Origin: Bacteroidota bacterium
GTDB taxonomy: Bacteria; Spirochaetota; Spirochaetia; JABMQR01
Direction: 5' to 3'
Assembly (NCBI GenBank): GCA_013202335.1
Contig: JABMQR010000255.1
Span: forward strand, 1 to 11,022
DNA: 11,022 nt
The notes beneath the pieces were generated by a model, which saw only the letters and a list, made by a program, of their open reading frames with translations, was not told the DNA's origin and did no database searches. A program made the position numbers and the translations under genes. This document shows, piece after piece, positions 1 through 6,139 of the stretch (position 1 is its first letter; each line of letters starts with the position of its first letter).

Positions 1-5
1 AATCG

Positions 6-24
6 AAGTATGCTATGCATACTT
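6..24. repeat. Perfect hairpin L1 (8-bp arms)
   Basis: Arms AAGTATGC (6-13) and GCATACTT (17-24) are perfectly complementary around a 3-base loop, TAT. This is the first of three consecutive perfect hairpins downstream of the malic enzyme gene. On the minus strand nothing resembling a U-tract follows it, so it is not a canonical intrinsic terminator. Its role is unknown. Confidence 0.75.
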
Positions 25-28
25 TTAA

Positions 29-53
29 GAATAAGATGCAAAGCATCTTATTC
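29..53. repeat. Perfect hairpin L2 (11-bp arms)
   Basis: Arms GAATAAGATGC (29-39) and GCATCTTATTC (43-53) pair perfectly around the loop AAA. It starts four bases after the previous hairpin. The sequence is unrelated to its neighbours; only the architecture (perfect arms, 2-3 base loop) is shared. There is no U-tract on either strand. Confidence 0.8.
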
Positions 54-60
54 CAAGGTA

Positions 61-92
61 GCGCTTTCAAAAATAGGTATTTTTGAAAGCGC
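61..92. repeat. Perfect hairpin L3 (15-bp arms)
   Basis: Arms GCGCTTTCAAAAATA (61-75) and TATTTTTGAAAGCGC (78-92) pair perfectly around two bases, GG. It is the nearest hairpin to the malic enzyme stop codon, 15 bases beyond it on the minus strand, so it could end or protect the 3' end of the operon mRNA. A U-run after the stem is missing on the minus strand, so intrinsic termination of the usual kind is not supported. Confidence 0.8.
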
Positions 93-107
93 CTCAAATA
101 TTAAAAA

Positions 108-1394
108 TTAATTCCAGTATTTTTTCATTCTGTCCTTAAGCTGCTGGGTATATGCATCCCAATCCTCTATCGGATATTTTGCAAGACCCTCTTCACAGGC
201 TGCTTTAGCAACAGCTACTGCTTCCCACTCAATAACACGCGGGTCGAAAGGTTTAGGAACAATATAATCACGACCGAAAGTGAATTCACGCCCACCATAA
301 GCAGCGCCAACTTCTTCAGGAACAGATTCTTTTGCCAGTGCAGCCAGTGCTTTTGCAGCAGCCATTTTCATTCCTTCAGAAATTTTTGTTGCCCGTACAT
401 CCAGTGCTCCACGAAAAATAAAGGGAAATCCAAGAACGTTATTTATCTGATTAGGAAAATCGCTTCTGCCAGTAGCCATAATCACATCATCTCTGGTAGC
501 AACAGCTGTTTCATATTTAATTTCAGGATTAGGATTGCTCATAGCAAATACAATAGGATCTTTTGCCATGGAAAGCAGCATTTCAGGTGTAACGCAATCA
601 GCAACTGACAGCCCCATAAATACGTCAGATCCAACCATTGCTTCGGCAAGTGTTCTTGCATCAGTCTCTATAGCCAGGTCTTCCTTTTCAGGAGTCATTC
701 GCTCAACTCTTCCCTTATAGATTACGCCCTTGCTGTCACACATAGTAATATTTTCTCGTTTAGCACCGGCAGCTACAAACATCTTGCTGCAAGATACTCC
801 TGCTGCACCGGTTCCATTAAATACTATCTTTAAGTCTTCCATCTTTTTCCCGACAAGTTCTGAAGCATTCAGAATACCGGCTGTAGAAATAATAGCAGTA
901 CCATGCTGGTCGTCATGAAAGATTGGAATATCACACTCTTTAATCAGAGTCTGCTCTATCTCAAAGCACTCAGGAGCCTTTATGTCCTCCAGGTTCACAC
1001 CGCCAAAGGTGGGTTCAAGCAGTTTCACTATCTCAATGATTTTTTTAGGGTCTTTTGTATCAACCTCAATATCAAACACATCGATATCCGCAAATCTTTT
1101 AAAAAGAACCCCCTTACCTTCCATTACTGGTTTTGATGCAAGAGCACCCTGATCTCCAAGGCCTAAAATTGCTGTACCGTTAGAAATAACAGCAACTAAA
1201 TTCCCTTTTGAAGTGTACTTGTAGGCATTCTCCGGGTTAGCGGCAATTTCCATTACTGGTTTTGCTACTCCGGGAGTGTACGCCAGTGAAAGGTCATCTG
1301 CGGTCAGACAAGGTTTTGTCGGAACAACCTCAATCTTTCCTGGAACTCCGTTCATATTATGATAATTAAGAGCTTTCTCTTTCAATTCATCCAT
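108..1394 (-). CDS. Malic enzyme, short form (malate to pyruvate + CO2)
   Basis: A 428-residue cytoplasmic malic enzyme, which oxidatively decarboxylates malate to pyruvate with reduction of NAD(P). Visible signatures: SLAYTPGVA with the catalytic-type Tyr at about 39; the [13 protein letters not shown] segment with Lys94; metal-site residues in [11 protein letters not shown] (E136, D137) and FHDDQHGT (D161, D162); the dinucleotide loop GTGAAG at 194-199; SNPNPE at 286-291. The acidic residue in the following CDSKG (about 219-223) leans towards NAD, but this is weak. It lacks the C-terminal phosphotransacetylase-like domain of long MaeB proteins and matches the short bacterial class in length. 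Start: ATG at 1394 with AGGAGA (1402-1407) seven bases upstream. It lies 27 bases after the dehydrogenase gene, so it is very probably the last gene of the deoR-type operon. Confidence 0.96.
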   Translation of the reverse strand: MDELKEKALNYHNMNGVPGKIEVVPTKPCLTADDLSLAYTPGVAKPVMEIAANPENAYKYTSKGNLVAVISNGTAILGLGDQGALASKPVMEGKGVLFKRFADIDVFDIEVDTKDPKKIIEIVKLLEPTFGGVNLEDIKAPECFEIEQTLIKECDIPIFHDDQHGTAIISTAGILNASELVGKKMEDLKIVFNGTGAAGVSCSKMFVAAGAKRENITMCDSKGVIYKGRVERMTPEKEDLAIETDARTLAEAMVGSDVFMGLSVADCVTPEMLLSMAKDPIVFAMSNPNPEIKYETAVATRDDVIMATGRSDFPNQINNVLGFPFIFRGALDVRATKISEGMKMAAAKALAALAKESVPEEVGAAYGGREFTFGRDYIVPKPFDPRVIEWEAVAVAKAACEEGLAKYPIEDWDAYTQQLKDRMKKYWN

Positions 1395-1401
1395 TATTTA
1401 T

Positions 1402-1407
1402 TCTCCT
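1402..1407 (-). promoter_or_regulatory. Ribosome binding site of the malic enzyme gene
   Basis: AGGAGA on the minus strand, seven bases before the ATG at 1394. It fixes the start and shows independent re-initiation after the dehydrogenase gene. Confidence 0.8.
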
Positions 1408-1421
1408 ATATAGTTAGTTTA

Positions 1422-2546
1422 TTATTCAAAATCAAAAGTGTAGTTCATGCTCCATCTGTCTCGAAGCTCAATCATAACTTTCCTGAGTGATTCCGGAACA
1501 GGACAACCATGCTCTTTTCGGTACTGCCATGCGATATACTCTTTTTCCCCTGCTGTATAGATACGATCTTCACCAGGTGCTTTTTTGGAATTTCGTACAT
1601 CACGGCAAATATTACCGGCAATACGTTTGAAGGTTTCCAAACCCATAAACCTTTCAGGATCGATAGCAATAAAAAAGTGTCCAAGCGGATAGGGAATCTT
1701 GTTTCCCTCTTTATCAAACCCATTCAGGGCTTTCAAATATTCTCCATCCTGGAGCGCAGCAGAGAGTATTTCAATGACCATCGAGTATCCGAAACCTTTA
1801 TATCCACCAGTCATCTCTCCCAATCCACCAAGAGGAGCAAGTGCTGCATTGCCTTTTGTCAGGTCGATAAGAATCTGTTTCGTATCAGTACGTGTTTTTC
1901 CGTCATTTCCAATTACCCATCCGGCAGGAAGTTCTTTCCCGGAACGTCCGTACACTTCAATTTTTCCACGCTGGGAAACTGATGTTGCACAATCCAGAAT
2001 AAAGGGAAATTCTTCATCAGTGGGAAGCCCGAATGTTAACGGGTTAGTACCCAGCATATTCTCAACTCCAAATGTCGGAGCTATTGAGGGCCGGGCGTTT
2101 GTACCGGTAATCCCAATCATTCCAGCCTCAGCAGCCATCAAGGTGTAATAACCGGCAATTCCGTAATGCGTGGAGTTCCTTACCGCAACCATGCCCATGC
2201 CGAACTCTTTAGCCTTTTCAATTGCCAGTTCCATGGCTTTCTTTGAGACAACATGCCCCATCCCATTATTTCCATCCAGGACAGCCGCTGTTTTATCATC
2301 TTTCACAATATCAATTTTTGTTTTCGGATTAAGAATACCGGCATCAATCCTATCAATATAGATAGGTTTCAGCCTGCCGATTCCATGAGAATCAATTCCC
2401 CGTTTATCTGAAGCAATCAATACTTCACAAACAATATCAGCATCCACCTTAGGAACACCTGAGTGAACCAAAGCTTCTTTCATGAAATTTTCCATAGTCT
2501 CAAAATCTACCCAAACACAATCTTTATATGCATCCTGATAAGCCAT
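1422..2546 (-). CDS. Ldh_2-family malate/L-lactate (2-hydroxyacid) dehydrogenase
   Basis: A 374-residue NAD(P)-dependent oxidoreductase of the malate/L-lactate dehydrogenase family (Ldh_2, the fold of AllD, YiaK and archaeal sulfolactate/malate dehydrogenases), unrelated to classical Rossmann LDH/MDH. Seen: the RGIDSHGIGRL motif (49-59) with the family catalytic His54; NSTHYG (124-129); GTNPLTFGLP (about 166-175); DCATS (185-189); and GGYKGFGYSMVIEILS (247-262). The C-terminal third is somewhat longer than the usual 330-360 residues. Substrate cannot be read from sequence. Its pairing with a malic enzyme makes malate or a related 2-hydroxydiacid the first guess; lactate, sulfolactate, ureidoglycolate or a sugar-derived ketoacid are alternatives. 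Start: ATG at 2546 with a strong AGGAGG (2552-2557) five bases upstream. It is the middle gene of the operon, 69 bases after the repressor. Confidence 0.92.
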   Translation of the reverse strand: MAYQDAYKDCVWVDFETMENFMKEALVHSGVPKVDADIVCEVLIASDKRGIDSHGIGRLKPIYIDRIDAGILNPKTKIDIVKDDKTAAVLDGNNGMGHVVSKKAMELAIEKAKEFGMGMVAVRNSTHYGIAGYYTLMAAEAGMIGITGTNARPSIAPTFGVENMLGTNPLTFGLPTDEEFPFILDCATSVSQRGKIEVYGRSGKELPAGWVIGNDGKTRTDTKQILIDLTKGNAALAPLGGLGEMTGGYKGFGYSMVIEILSAALQDGEYLKALNGFDKEGNKIPYPLGHFFIAIDPERFMGLETFKRIAGNICRDVRNSKKAPGEDRIYTAGEKEYIAWQYRKEHGCPVPESLRKVMIELRDRWSMNYTFDFE

Positions 2547-2551
2547 TACAG

Positions 2552-2557
2552 CCTCCT
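2552..2557 (-). promoter_or_regulatory. Ribosome binding site of the Ldh_2 gene
   Basis: A perfect AGGAGG on the minus strand, five bases from the ATG at 2546. It lies only six bases after the inverted repeat 2564-2589, so folding of that repeat in the mRNA could affect ribosome loading. Confidence 0.85.
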
Positions 2558-2563
2558 TTTAAT

Positions 2564-2589
2564 ATGGATCAAAACTACGCATGATCCAT
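2564..2589 (-). promoter_or_regulatory. Intercistronic inverted repeat upstream of Ldh_2
   Basis: Arms ATGGATCA (2564-2571) and TGATCCAT (2582-2589) are perfectly complementary with a 10-base spacer. It sits between the repressor and dehydrogenase genes, immediately before the dehydrogenase ribosome binding site. It includes GATCAAAA (2567-2574), the same 8-mer found twice around the operon promoter on the opposite strand. It could be an internal operator or an mRNA hairpin. This is inferred from position and sequence only. Confidence 0.5.
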
Positions 2590-2596
2590 GTTGTCG

Positions 2597-2612
2597 TCCG
2601 GGTATTCCCGGA
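2597..2612 (-). repeat. Short GC-rich intercistronic hairpin
   Basis: TCCGGG (2597-2602) and CCCGGA (2607-2612) pair around four bases. It begins three bases after the repressor stop codon on the minus strand and is followed by the second inverted repeat. There is no U-tract, so it is more likely an mRNA processing or stability element, or a partial attenuator, than a full terminator. Confidence 0.5.
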
Positions 2613-2615
2613 TTC

Positions 2616-3401
2616 TTATTTCTGTTCCCCGGCAAAAAGCAGTTCAACTCCTGCCTGATGCAGCTCTTCTCCTGATAAAATATGATCAGCTTCGTGATCA
2701 GTAATGAGATAGTCTATTCTATCCAGATCTGCTGTTTTAAAATTAGATATCACGCCAATTTTACTGCTGTCAGCAACCACAATAACCGACCCTACCGTTT
2801 TCTCTATCATTTTCCGGGTCATCTCCGCTTCCTGCATGATAGGTGTGGTGAGTCCATAGGTTAAACTAAATCCATCAACTCCAATTACAGCCTTGTTAGC
2901 ATAGATCCTATCCAGAGCCTGCAGTCCAATATCTCCGGTTACTGAGTGGGATTGCGGCCGGTAACTACCGCCAATAAAAATGAGATCAAAGGCTGCTTCA
3001 TCTGCAATCTGGGCAGCTCCGATATTGTTTGTAATAATGGTTATTTTTTTACTCTTTAAAGCCTCAATAACCGCCTGGGTTGTGGACCCGCTGTTTATAA
3101 TTACCATGTCACCATCTTCAATAAGTGATGCAGCGGTAAGGGCTATTAACTCTTTTTCACTCTTATTAACCAGCTCTTTCTGGGAAAATAAGGGTTCAAT
3201 CGGCATTGATTGTCTAAGAACAGCACCACCATGTGTCCGCTCGAGAAGACCCTGTTTTTCCAGCTGATCCAGATCCCGCCGAATAGTGAGAACGGAGACG
3301 TTTAACAGTTCACCTAATTCGTTCACACGTACTATTCCTTGTGTTCTAATTTGCTCTGTTATCAACTTCTGTCTGTCTGCAGGAATATGCCCTAATGACA
3401 T
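2616..3401 (-). CDS. DeoR-family transcriptional repressor
   Basis: A 261-residue cytoplasmic regulator. The N-terminal winged helix-turn-helix spans about residues 6-60 and shows the family signature VSVLTIRRDLDQLEKQG followed by LERTHGGA. The C-terminal DeoR sensor domain has INSGSTTQ (102-109), TNNIGAA (124-130), GGSYRPQSHSVTG (144-156), GVDGFS-x3-GLTTP (174-187), EAEMTRKMI (191-199) and VADSSKIG (209-216). Members usually bind a phosphorylated sugar or a related metabolite and repress the adjacent operon and themselves; the effector here is unknown. The ATG at 3401 is preceded by a GAGGGGG-type ribosome binding site at about 3406-3412. It is the first gene of the operon, reading from the promoter at 3479-3507. 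Control of a dehydrogenase and a malic enzyme, rather than a sugar kinase or PTS, is less usual for the family. Confidence 0.95.
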   Translation of the reverse strand: MSLGHIPADRQKLITEQIRTQGIVRVNELGELLNVSVLTIRRDLDQLEKQGLLERTHGGAVLRQSMPIEPLFSQKELVNKSEKELIALTAASLIEDGDMVIINSGSTTQAVIEALKSKKITIITNNIGAAQIADEAAFDLIFIGGSYRPQSHSVTGDIGLQALDRIYANKAVIGVDGFSLTYGLTTPIMQEAEMTRKMIEKTVGSVIVVADSSKIGVISNFKTADLDRIDYLITDHEADHILSGEELHQAGVELLFAGEQK

Positions 3402-3478
3402 CTTCGCCCCCTCTAGGTATATCTTGAAGCTTCATGGTTTTTTATGAATGTTTTTTATCGTTTTTGATCTATGTTCAT

Positions 3479-3507
3479 AGAATATAGGTTGTTATTGATG
3501 TTGTCAA
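3479..3507 (-). promoter_or_regulatory. Sigma70-type promoter of the deoR-type operon
   Basis: Minus strand: consensus -35 TTGACA (3502-3507), a 17-base spacer, and -10 TATTCT (3479-3484). An overlapping TATATT would give a 15-base spacer. Transcription should start near 3472, leaving a leader of about 70 bases before the ATG at 3401. It is the only strong promoter-like pair upstream of the three-gene operon. Confidence 0.65.
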
Positions 3508-3510
3508 TAA
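3492..3510. promoter_or_regulatory. Candidate operator overlapping the -35 box
   Basis: TTATTGA (3492-3498) and TCAATAA (3504-3510) form a perfect 7-bp inverted repeat with a 5-base centre that contains part of the -35 hexamer of the operon promoter. A repressor bound here would exclude RNA polymerase. The obvious candidate is the DeoR-family protein encoded just downstream (autoregulation), inferred from position. Confidence 0.5.
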
Positions 3511-3549
3511 TGTGGATGAATTATTTTGATCTTTTTTTATCTTTTACTG

Positions 3550-5943
3550 TTAAGGTGCCTGAGAAAAAAGTTCAAGCTGCCGCCCGTCAATAATAGCATC
3601 AAAACTATCGTTGATTGCAAACAGCACTCCGTCAGCCAACGGCTTAATCTGTTTGTCAACGTAGTGACGGTAATCAATATCTTTTGGTTCCATCTCAATG
3701 GGAACTGCACCGCGGGAGGTCATGATATAACTGATCTCTCTCAGGTGCCTGACACCCTCAGGATCAAGCATTCTTACAGCCTTTATATGGGGTGGAGTGG
3801 TTTTTTCATATTGTTCAGCACTTCTCCGAAGCCGTTTTCGGTATACCAGCAGATCATCCATCTCCCCATCCCTCAGCCGTTTAACAAACAGCTTTATCCA
3901 CGCACGTATCTCCTGCTCCTGAAAAAAGCGGGAAAAAAGCTCCTGCTGGAACTGTTTCGCCAGTTCTGTCCAGTCTGAACGTATTACTTCAAGCCCTTTA
4001 TACTCGATCGTTCCGTCGGCAAGAAGCCCCGCGTACCGCTTTTTCGACCCCTCAGTTGAAGAACGTTTTGCGGGAAGGAAAAACTTTTCATAATGCTTCT
4101 CAAACTCCATCTCCAACATCGACTCTACGCCGAATTCTTTGACAATTTTCTCGGTAAAATAGGTATTAACCTGCTTCATCAATGCAGTGCCCGCTTTCTC
4201 AGGGTGTAGCTGTTCATTCTCTTTCAGAGCTACAAACACCGAATCTGTATCACCGTAAATCACATTATACCCCTGGTTACGAATAAATTCTGCTGTACCC
4301 TTCAGTACCCACTGTCCAGTCTCCGTAATCGCAGTGGGAAGATCTGCATGGTAGAACCTGCAGCCGGTTGTGCCCATAACTCCATAGAAACTGTTCATCA
4401 GAATTTTAATTGCCGTTGAAAGATAGGGGTCGTGCCGTTTCTTAGCCTGCTCCCGTTTTTCCATAAGATTTTTGAGGAATTCGGGAAGAATATGATGAGT
4501 CCTGGAAAAGTTAATTCCATTGGGCGTGGTAACAGTATCGGTCTCTGCGCTAAGTCTGGAGTAGGGATCGATGGAGAATGTGCGAATAATAGTGGGATAG
4601 AGGCTCTTGAAATCAAGTACCACTACATGGTGATAGAGCCCAGGCAGTGAGGTAAACACATATCCACCGGCAGCATGACCGCCAGGAAATACGTCGTCTG
4701 TCTCCGGGGCGACATATCCTTTTCTATGAATACCCGGAAGCATTGCATGATCGAATGATGCCACTGACATACTTATTCGATCCATGGTGAGTCCTGTTAT
4801 AAGACTGCGTGCCTTAATCTGCTCTATAAGACCAGTTTTTTTGAAAATTTCAGTAACAAGCACACAGTCTTCAAGATTGTAACGGGCAAGCGCCTCCTTG
4901 TCATACAGAAACCTGCGGGTAATTTCCTGCACTTTTTCCTCTTCCGGCCGGATATCCTTTCCCCTGCCGAGGATTGACTGAGCCACAGTCTCAAGGGTAA
5001 AGTCCTCAAACTTGAAAAATCCCATCCTCATATTCTGGGGGCCGTCAATAACCACTCTGCCTTCGAGGTCGACAGAAAATATTCCGCTTCGTTTTGAGGA
5101 TATCCTGACTGCTCTGTTCCCGCGCCCAATAGAGAAGGGAATCTGCAGCAGCGCACACTTCTCAACAAGAAATTTCAGGTCGAATCCAATGACATGCCAA
5201 CCGATAATCAAGTCAGGATCCCAGGTCTTGAGTTCCTTAATGAAAGCAATCAAAATATCCTTCTCTGTTGGGAGAATTATAGGTTTAACGCTTAAAGCAC
5301 CTATATCGCCTATTTTGCCCGTGCTGTCGGGAACAGGAGATTCGCCCACTACAAAAACTCTCTTCAATTCGTGACTTCCGAAAGTGCCGTGCATGGCTAT
5401 GGAGTAGAGAGGTGCGGTACCGGCACCAAAGGAACCGGGATCGGAAGAGCCGGTTTCGATATCAATAGAAAGCCAGTTGAATTCCGGAGAGTACTCTGCA
5501 GGCCGCATCCGGGGATTGGTCCAGACAGTAACAGCCCCCTCGTTATGACGTTCGCCGCTGATCTCAACGCTGCTGTTGATAAACCTTTCCATGATATACC
5601 TGTCGGCAGGACGTACGTCCGACTCATAGGTTTTTATCTGGTGTTCCCGAAGCTCTTTTCGGGCATTGTAATAATCATTCAAGGTTGTAAAGTAGAGAGC
5701 ATCAACCTCAGCATGTTCAAAGGATTCCAGAGGCACCTCTCTCCGATCCATACCGATAAGGGGAGGAAGTGACGCAGAATGCGGAAATGCTGCATCATCT
5801 TTTCTCACAAAAAAGAGGGGGGCATGAGGTGTAATGACGATCCTGAATGGACCTGAATCACTCCTGCCGTAGTAGTGAAGTTCACAGCGGCCGTTTCGGT
5901 CAACTGCATGACGTGTGAGAATAAATCCATTTTCGGTTTCCAT
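3550..5943 (-). CDS. polB: DNA polymerase II (family B DNA-directed DNA polymerase)
   Basis: A 797-residue family B polymerase close in length to E. coli Pol II (783). The N-terminus GFILTRH closely resembles the start of Pol II and supports the ATG at 5943. The 3'-5' exonuclease shows Exo I SIDIETG (D161, E163), Exo II IIGWHVIGFDLKFL (D255) and Exo III YNLED (Y355, D359). Polymerase motifs: A, VVLDFKSLYPTIIRTF (D444); B, KILMNSFYG (K513, N517); C, IYGDTDS (D565, D567). Then comes the KKRYAGL/EYKGLEVIRSDW thumb-proximal region typical of the family. The C-terminus contains QLELF (789-793), a sliding-clamp-binding peptide of the QLxLF type. The enzyme acts in DNA repair, replication restart and translesion work. 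Exo II has His250 where Asn is usual; otherwise no key residue is missing. It is monocistronic, with weak Shine-Dalgarno AGGA at 5946-5949. No terminator hairpin lies between its stop and the next promoter. Confidence 0.97.
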   Translation of the reverse strand: METENGFILTRHAVDRNGRCELHYYGRSDSGPFRIVITPHAPLFFVRKDDAAFPHSASLPPLIGMDRREVPLESFEHAEVDALYFTTLNDYYNARKELREHQIKTYESDVRPADRYIMERFINSSVEISGERHNEGAVTVWTNPRMRPAEYSPEFNWLSIDIETGSSDPGSFGAGTAPLYSIAMHGTFGSHELKRVFVVGESPVPDSTGKIGDIGALSVKPIILPTEKDILIAFIKELKTWDPDLIIGWHVIGFDLKFLVEKCALLQIPFSIGRGNRAVRISSKRSGIFSVDLEGRVVIDGPQNMRMGFFKFEDFTLETVAQSILGRGKDIRPEEEKVQEITRRFLYDKEALARYNLEDCVLVTEIFKKTGLIEQIKARSLITGLTMDRISMSVASFDHAMLPGIHRKGYVAPETDDVFPGGHAAGGYVFTSLPGLYHHVVVLDFKSLYPTIIRTFSIDPYSRLSAETDTVTTPNGINFSRTHHILPEFLKNLMEKREQAKKRHDPYLSTAIKILMNSFYGVMGTTGCRFYHADLPTAITETGQWVLKGTAEFIRNQGYNVIYGDTDSVFVALKENEQLHPEKAGTALMKQVNTYFTEKIVKEFGVESMLEMEFEKHYEKFFLPAKRSSTEGSKKRYAGLLADGTIEYKGLEVIRSDWTELAKQFQQELFSRFFQEQEIRAWIKLFVKRLRDGEMDDLLVYRKRLRRSAEQYEKTTPPHIKAVRMLDPEGVRHLREISYIMTSRGAVPIEMEPKDIDYRHYVDKQIKPLADGVLFAINDSFDAIIDGRQLELFSQAP

Positions 5944-5949
5944 GTTCCT

Positions 5950-5977
5950 ATTATACCTTGTTGTCAGGAACCTTCAA
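5950..5977 (-). promoter_or_regulatory. Candidate polB promoter, very close to the ATG
   Basis: Minus strand: -35 TTGAAG (5972-5977), a 16-base spacer, and a consensus -10 TATAAT (5950-5955). The -10 ends only six bases before the ATG at 5943, so the predicted transcript would begin at or next to the start codon (leaderless or nearly so). If the real start site is upstream, this is a chance match. Confidence 0.45.
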
Positions 5978-6016
5978 GCAGGGGACTCCGGGACTAAAGC
6001 TATCCTGGAAACTTCT

Positions 6017-6034
6017 AGGATTATACATAATCCT
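6017..6034. promoter_or_regulatory. Operator-like 18-bp palindrome between divergent genes
   Basis: AGGATTAT (6017-6024) and ATAATCCT (6027-6034) are perfect inverted copies around AC. It lies near the middle of the 196-base region separating polB (minus) from the redox operon (plus). Its size and symmetry fit a homodimeric regulator site. The regulator is unknown and no regulator gene is adjacent. Confidence 0.45.
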
Positions 6035-6041
6035 GTTTCTA

Positions 6042-6088
6042 TTCATAATTTTCATAATTGATGGTATTATTTATCAGCTGATTATGAT
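6042..6088 (+). promoter_or_regulatory. Tandem TTCATAATT repeat and weak promoter of the redox operon
   Basis: TTCATAATT occurs twice back to back (6042-6050, 6051-6059). Overlapping its end is a possible -35 TTGATG (6058-6063) and, after a long 19-base spacer, a TATGAT -10 (6083-6088). A poor -35 and direct repeats just upstream would suit an activator-dependent promoter. The palindrome ATCAGCTGAT (6073-6082) lies between the hexamers. The promoter assignment is tentative; a second TTGACC at 6108-6113 lacks a well-spaced -10. Confidence 0.3.
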
Positions 6089-6139
6089 TAAAAGAAGGCT
6101 GCTGTTGTTGACCATCAGTAAAATGGATATAGTTATTGT

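Larger units (their letters stand above)
3462..3532. promoter_or_regulatory. Pair of TTTTGATCT direct repeats flanking the promoter
   Basis: The 9-mer TTTTGATCT occurs at 3462-3470, near the predicted transcription start, and at 3524-3532, about 17 bases upstream of the -35. The copies are 62 bases apart, roughly six helical turns, which suits two repressor sites on the same DNA face and looping. The core GATCAAAA recurs in the intercistronic repeat at 2567-2574. Tentatively these are half-sites for the DeoR-family regulator. Confidence 0.4.

Noticed and set aside
6..92. Left hairpin cluster as a tRNA or integron attC site
   Set aside because: The hairpins are independent stems with tiny loops. 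There is no cloverleaf, no CCA-type end, and no R/L box arrangement flanking an attC-type imperfect stem.
1509..2148. Two overlapping plus-strand frames of about 150 residues opposite the dehydrogenase gene
   Set aside because: They are antisense to a clearly conserved gene, overlap each other in different frames, and have no recognisable motif.
3526..3978. 150-residue plus-strand frame opposite the polB 3' end
   Set aside because: It overlaps the conserved C-terminus of the polymerase and has no family resemblance.
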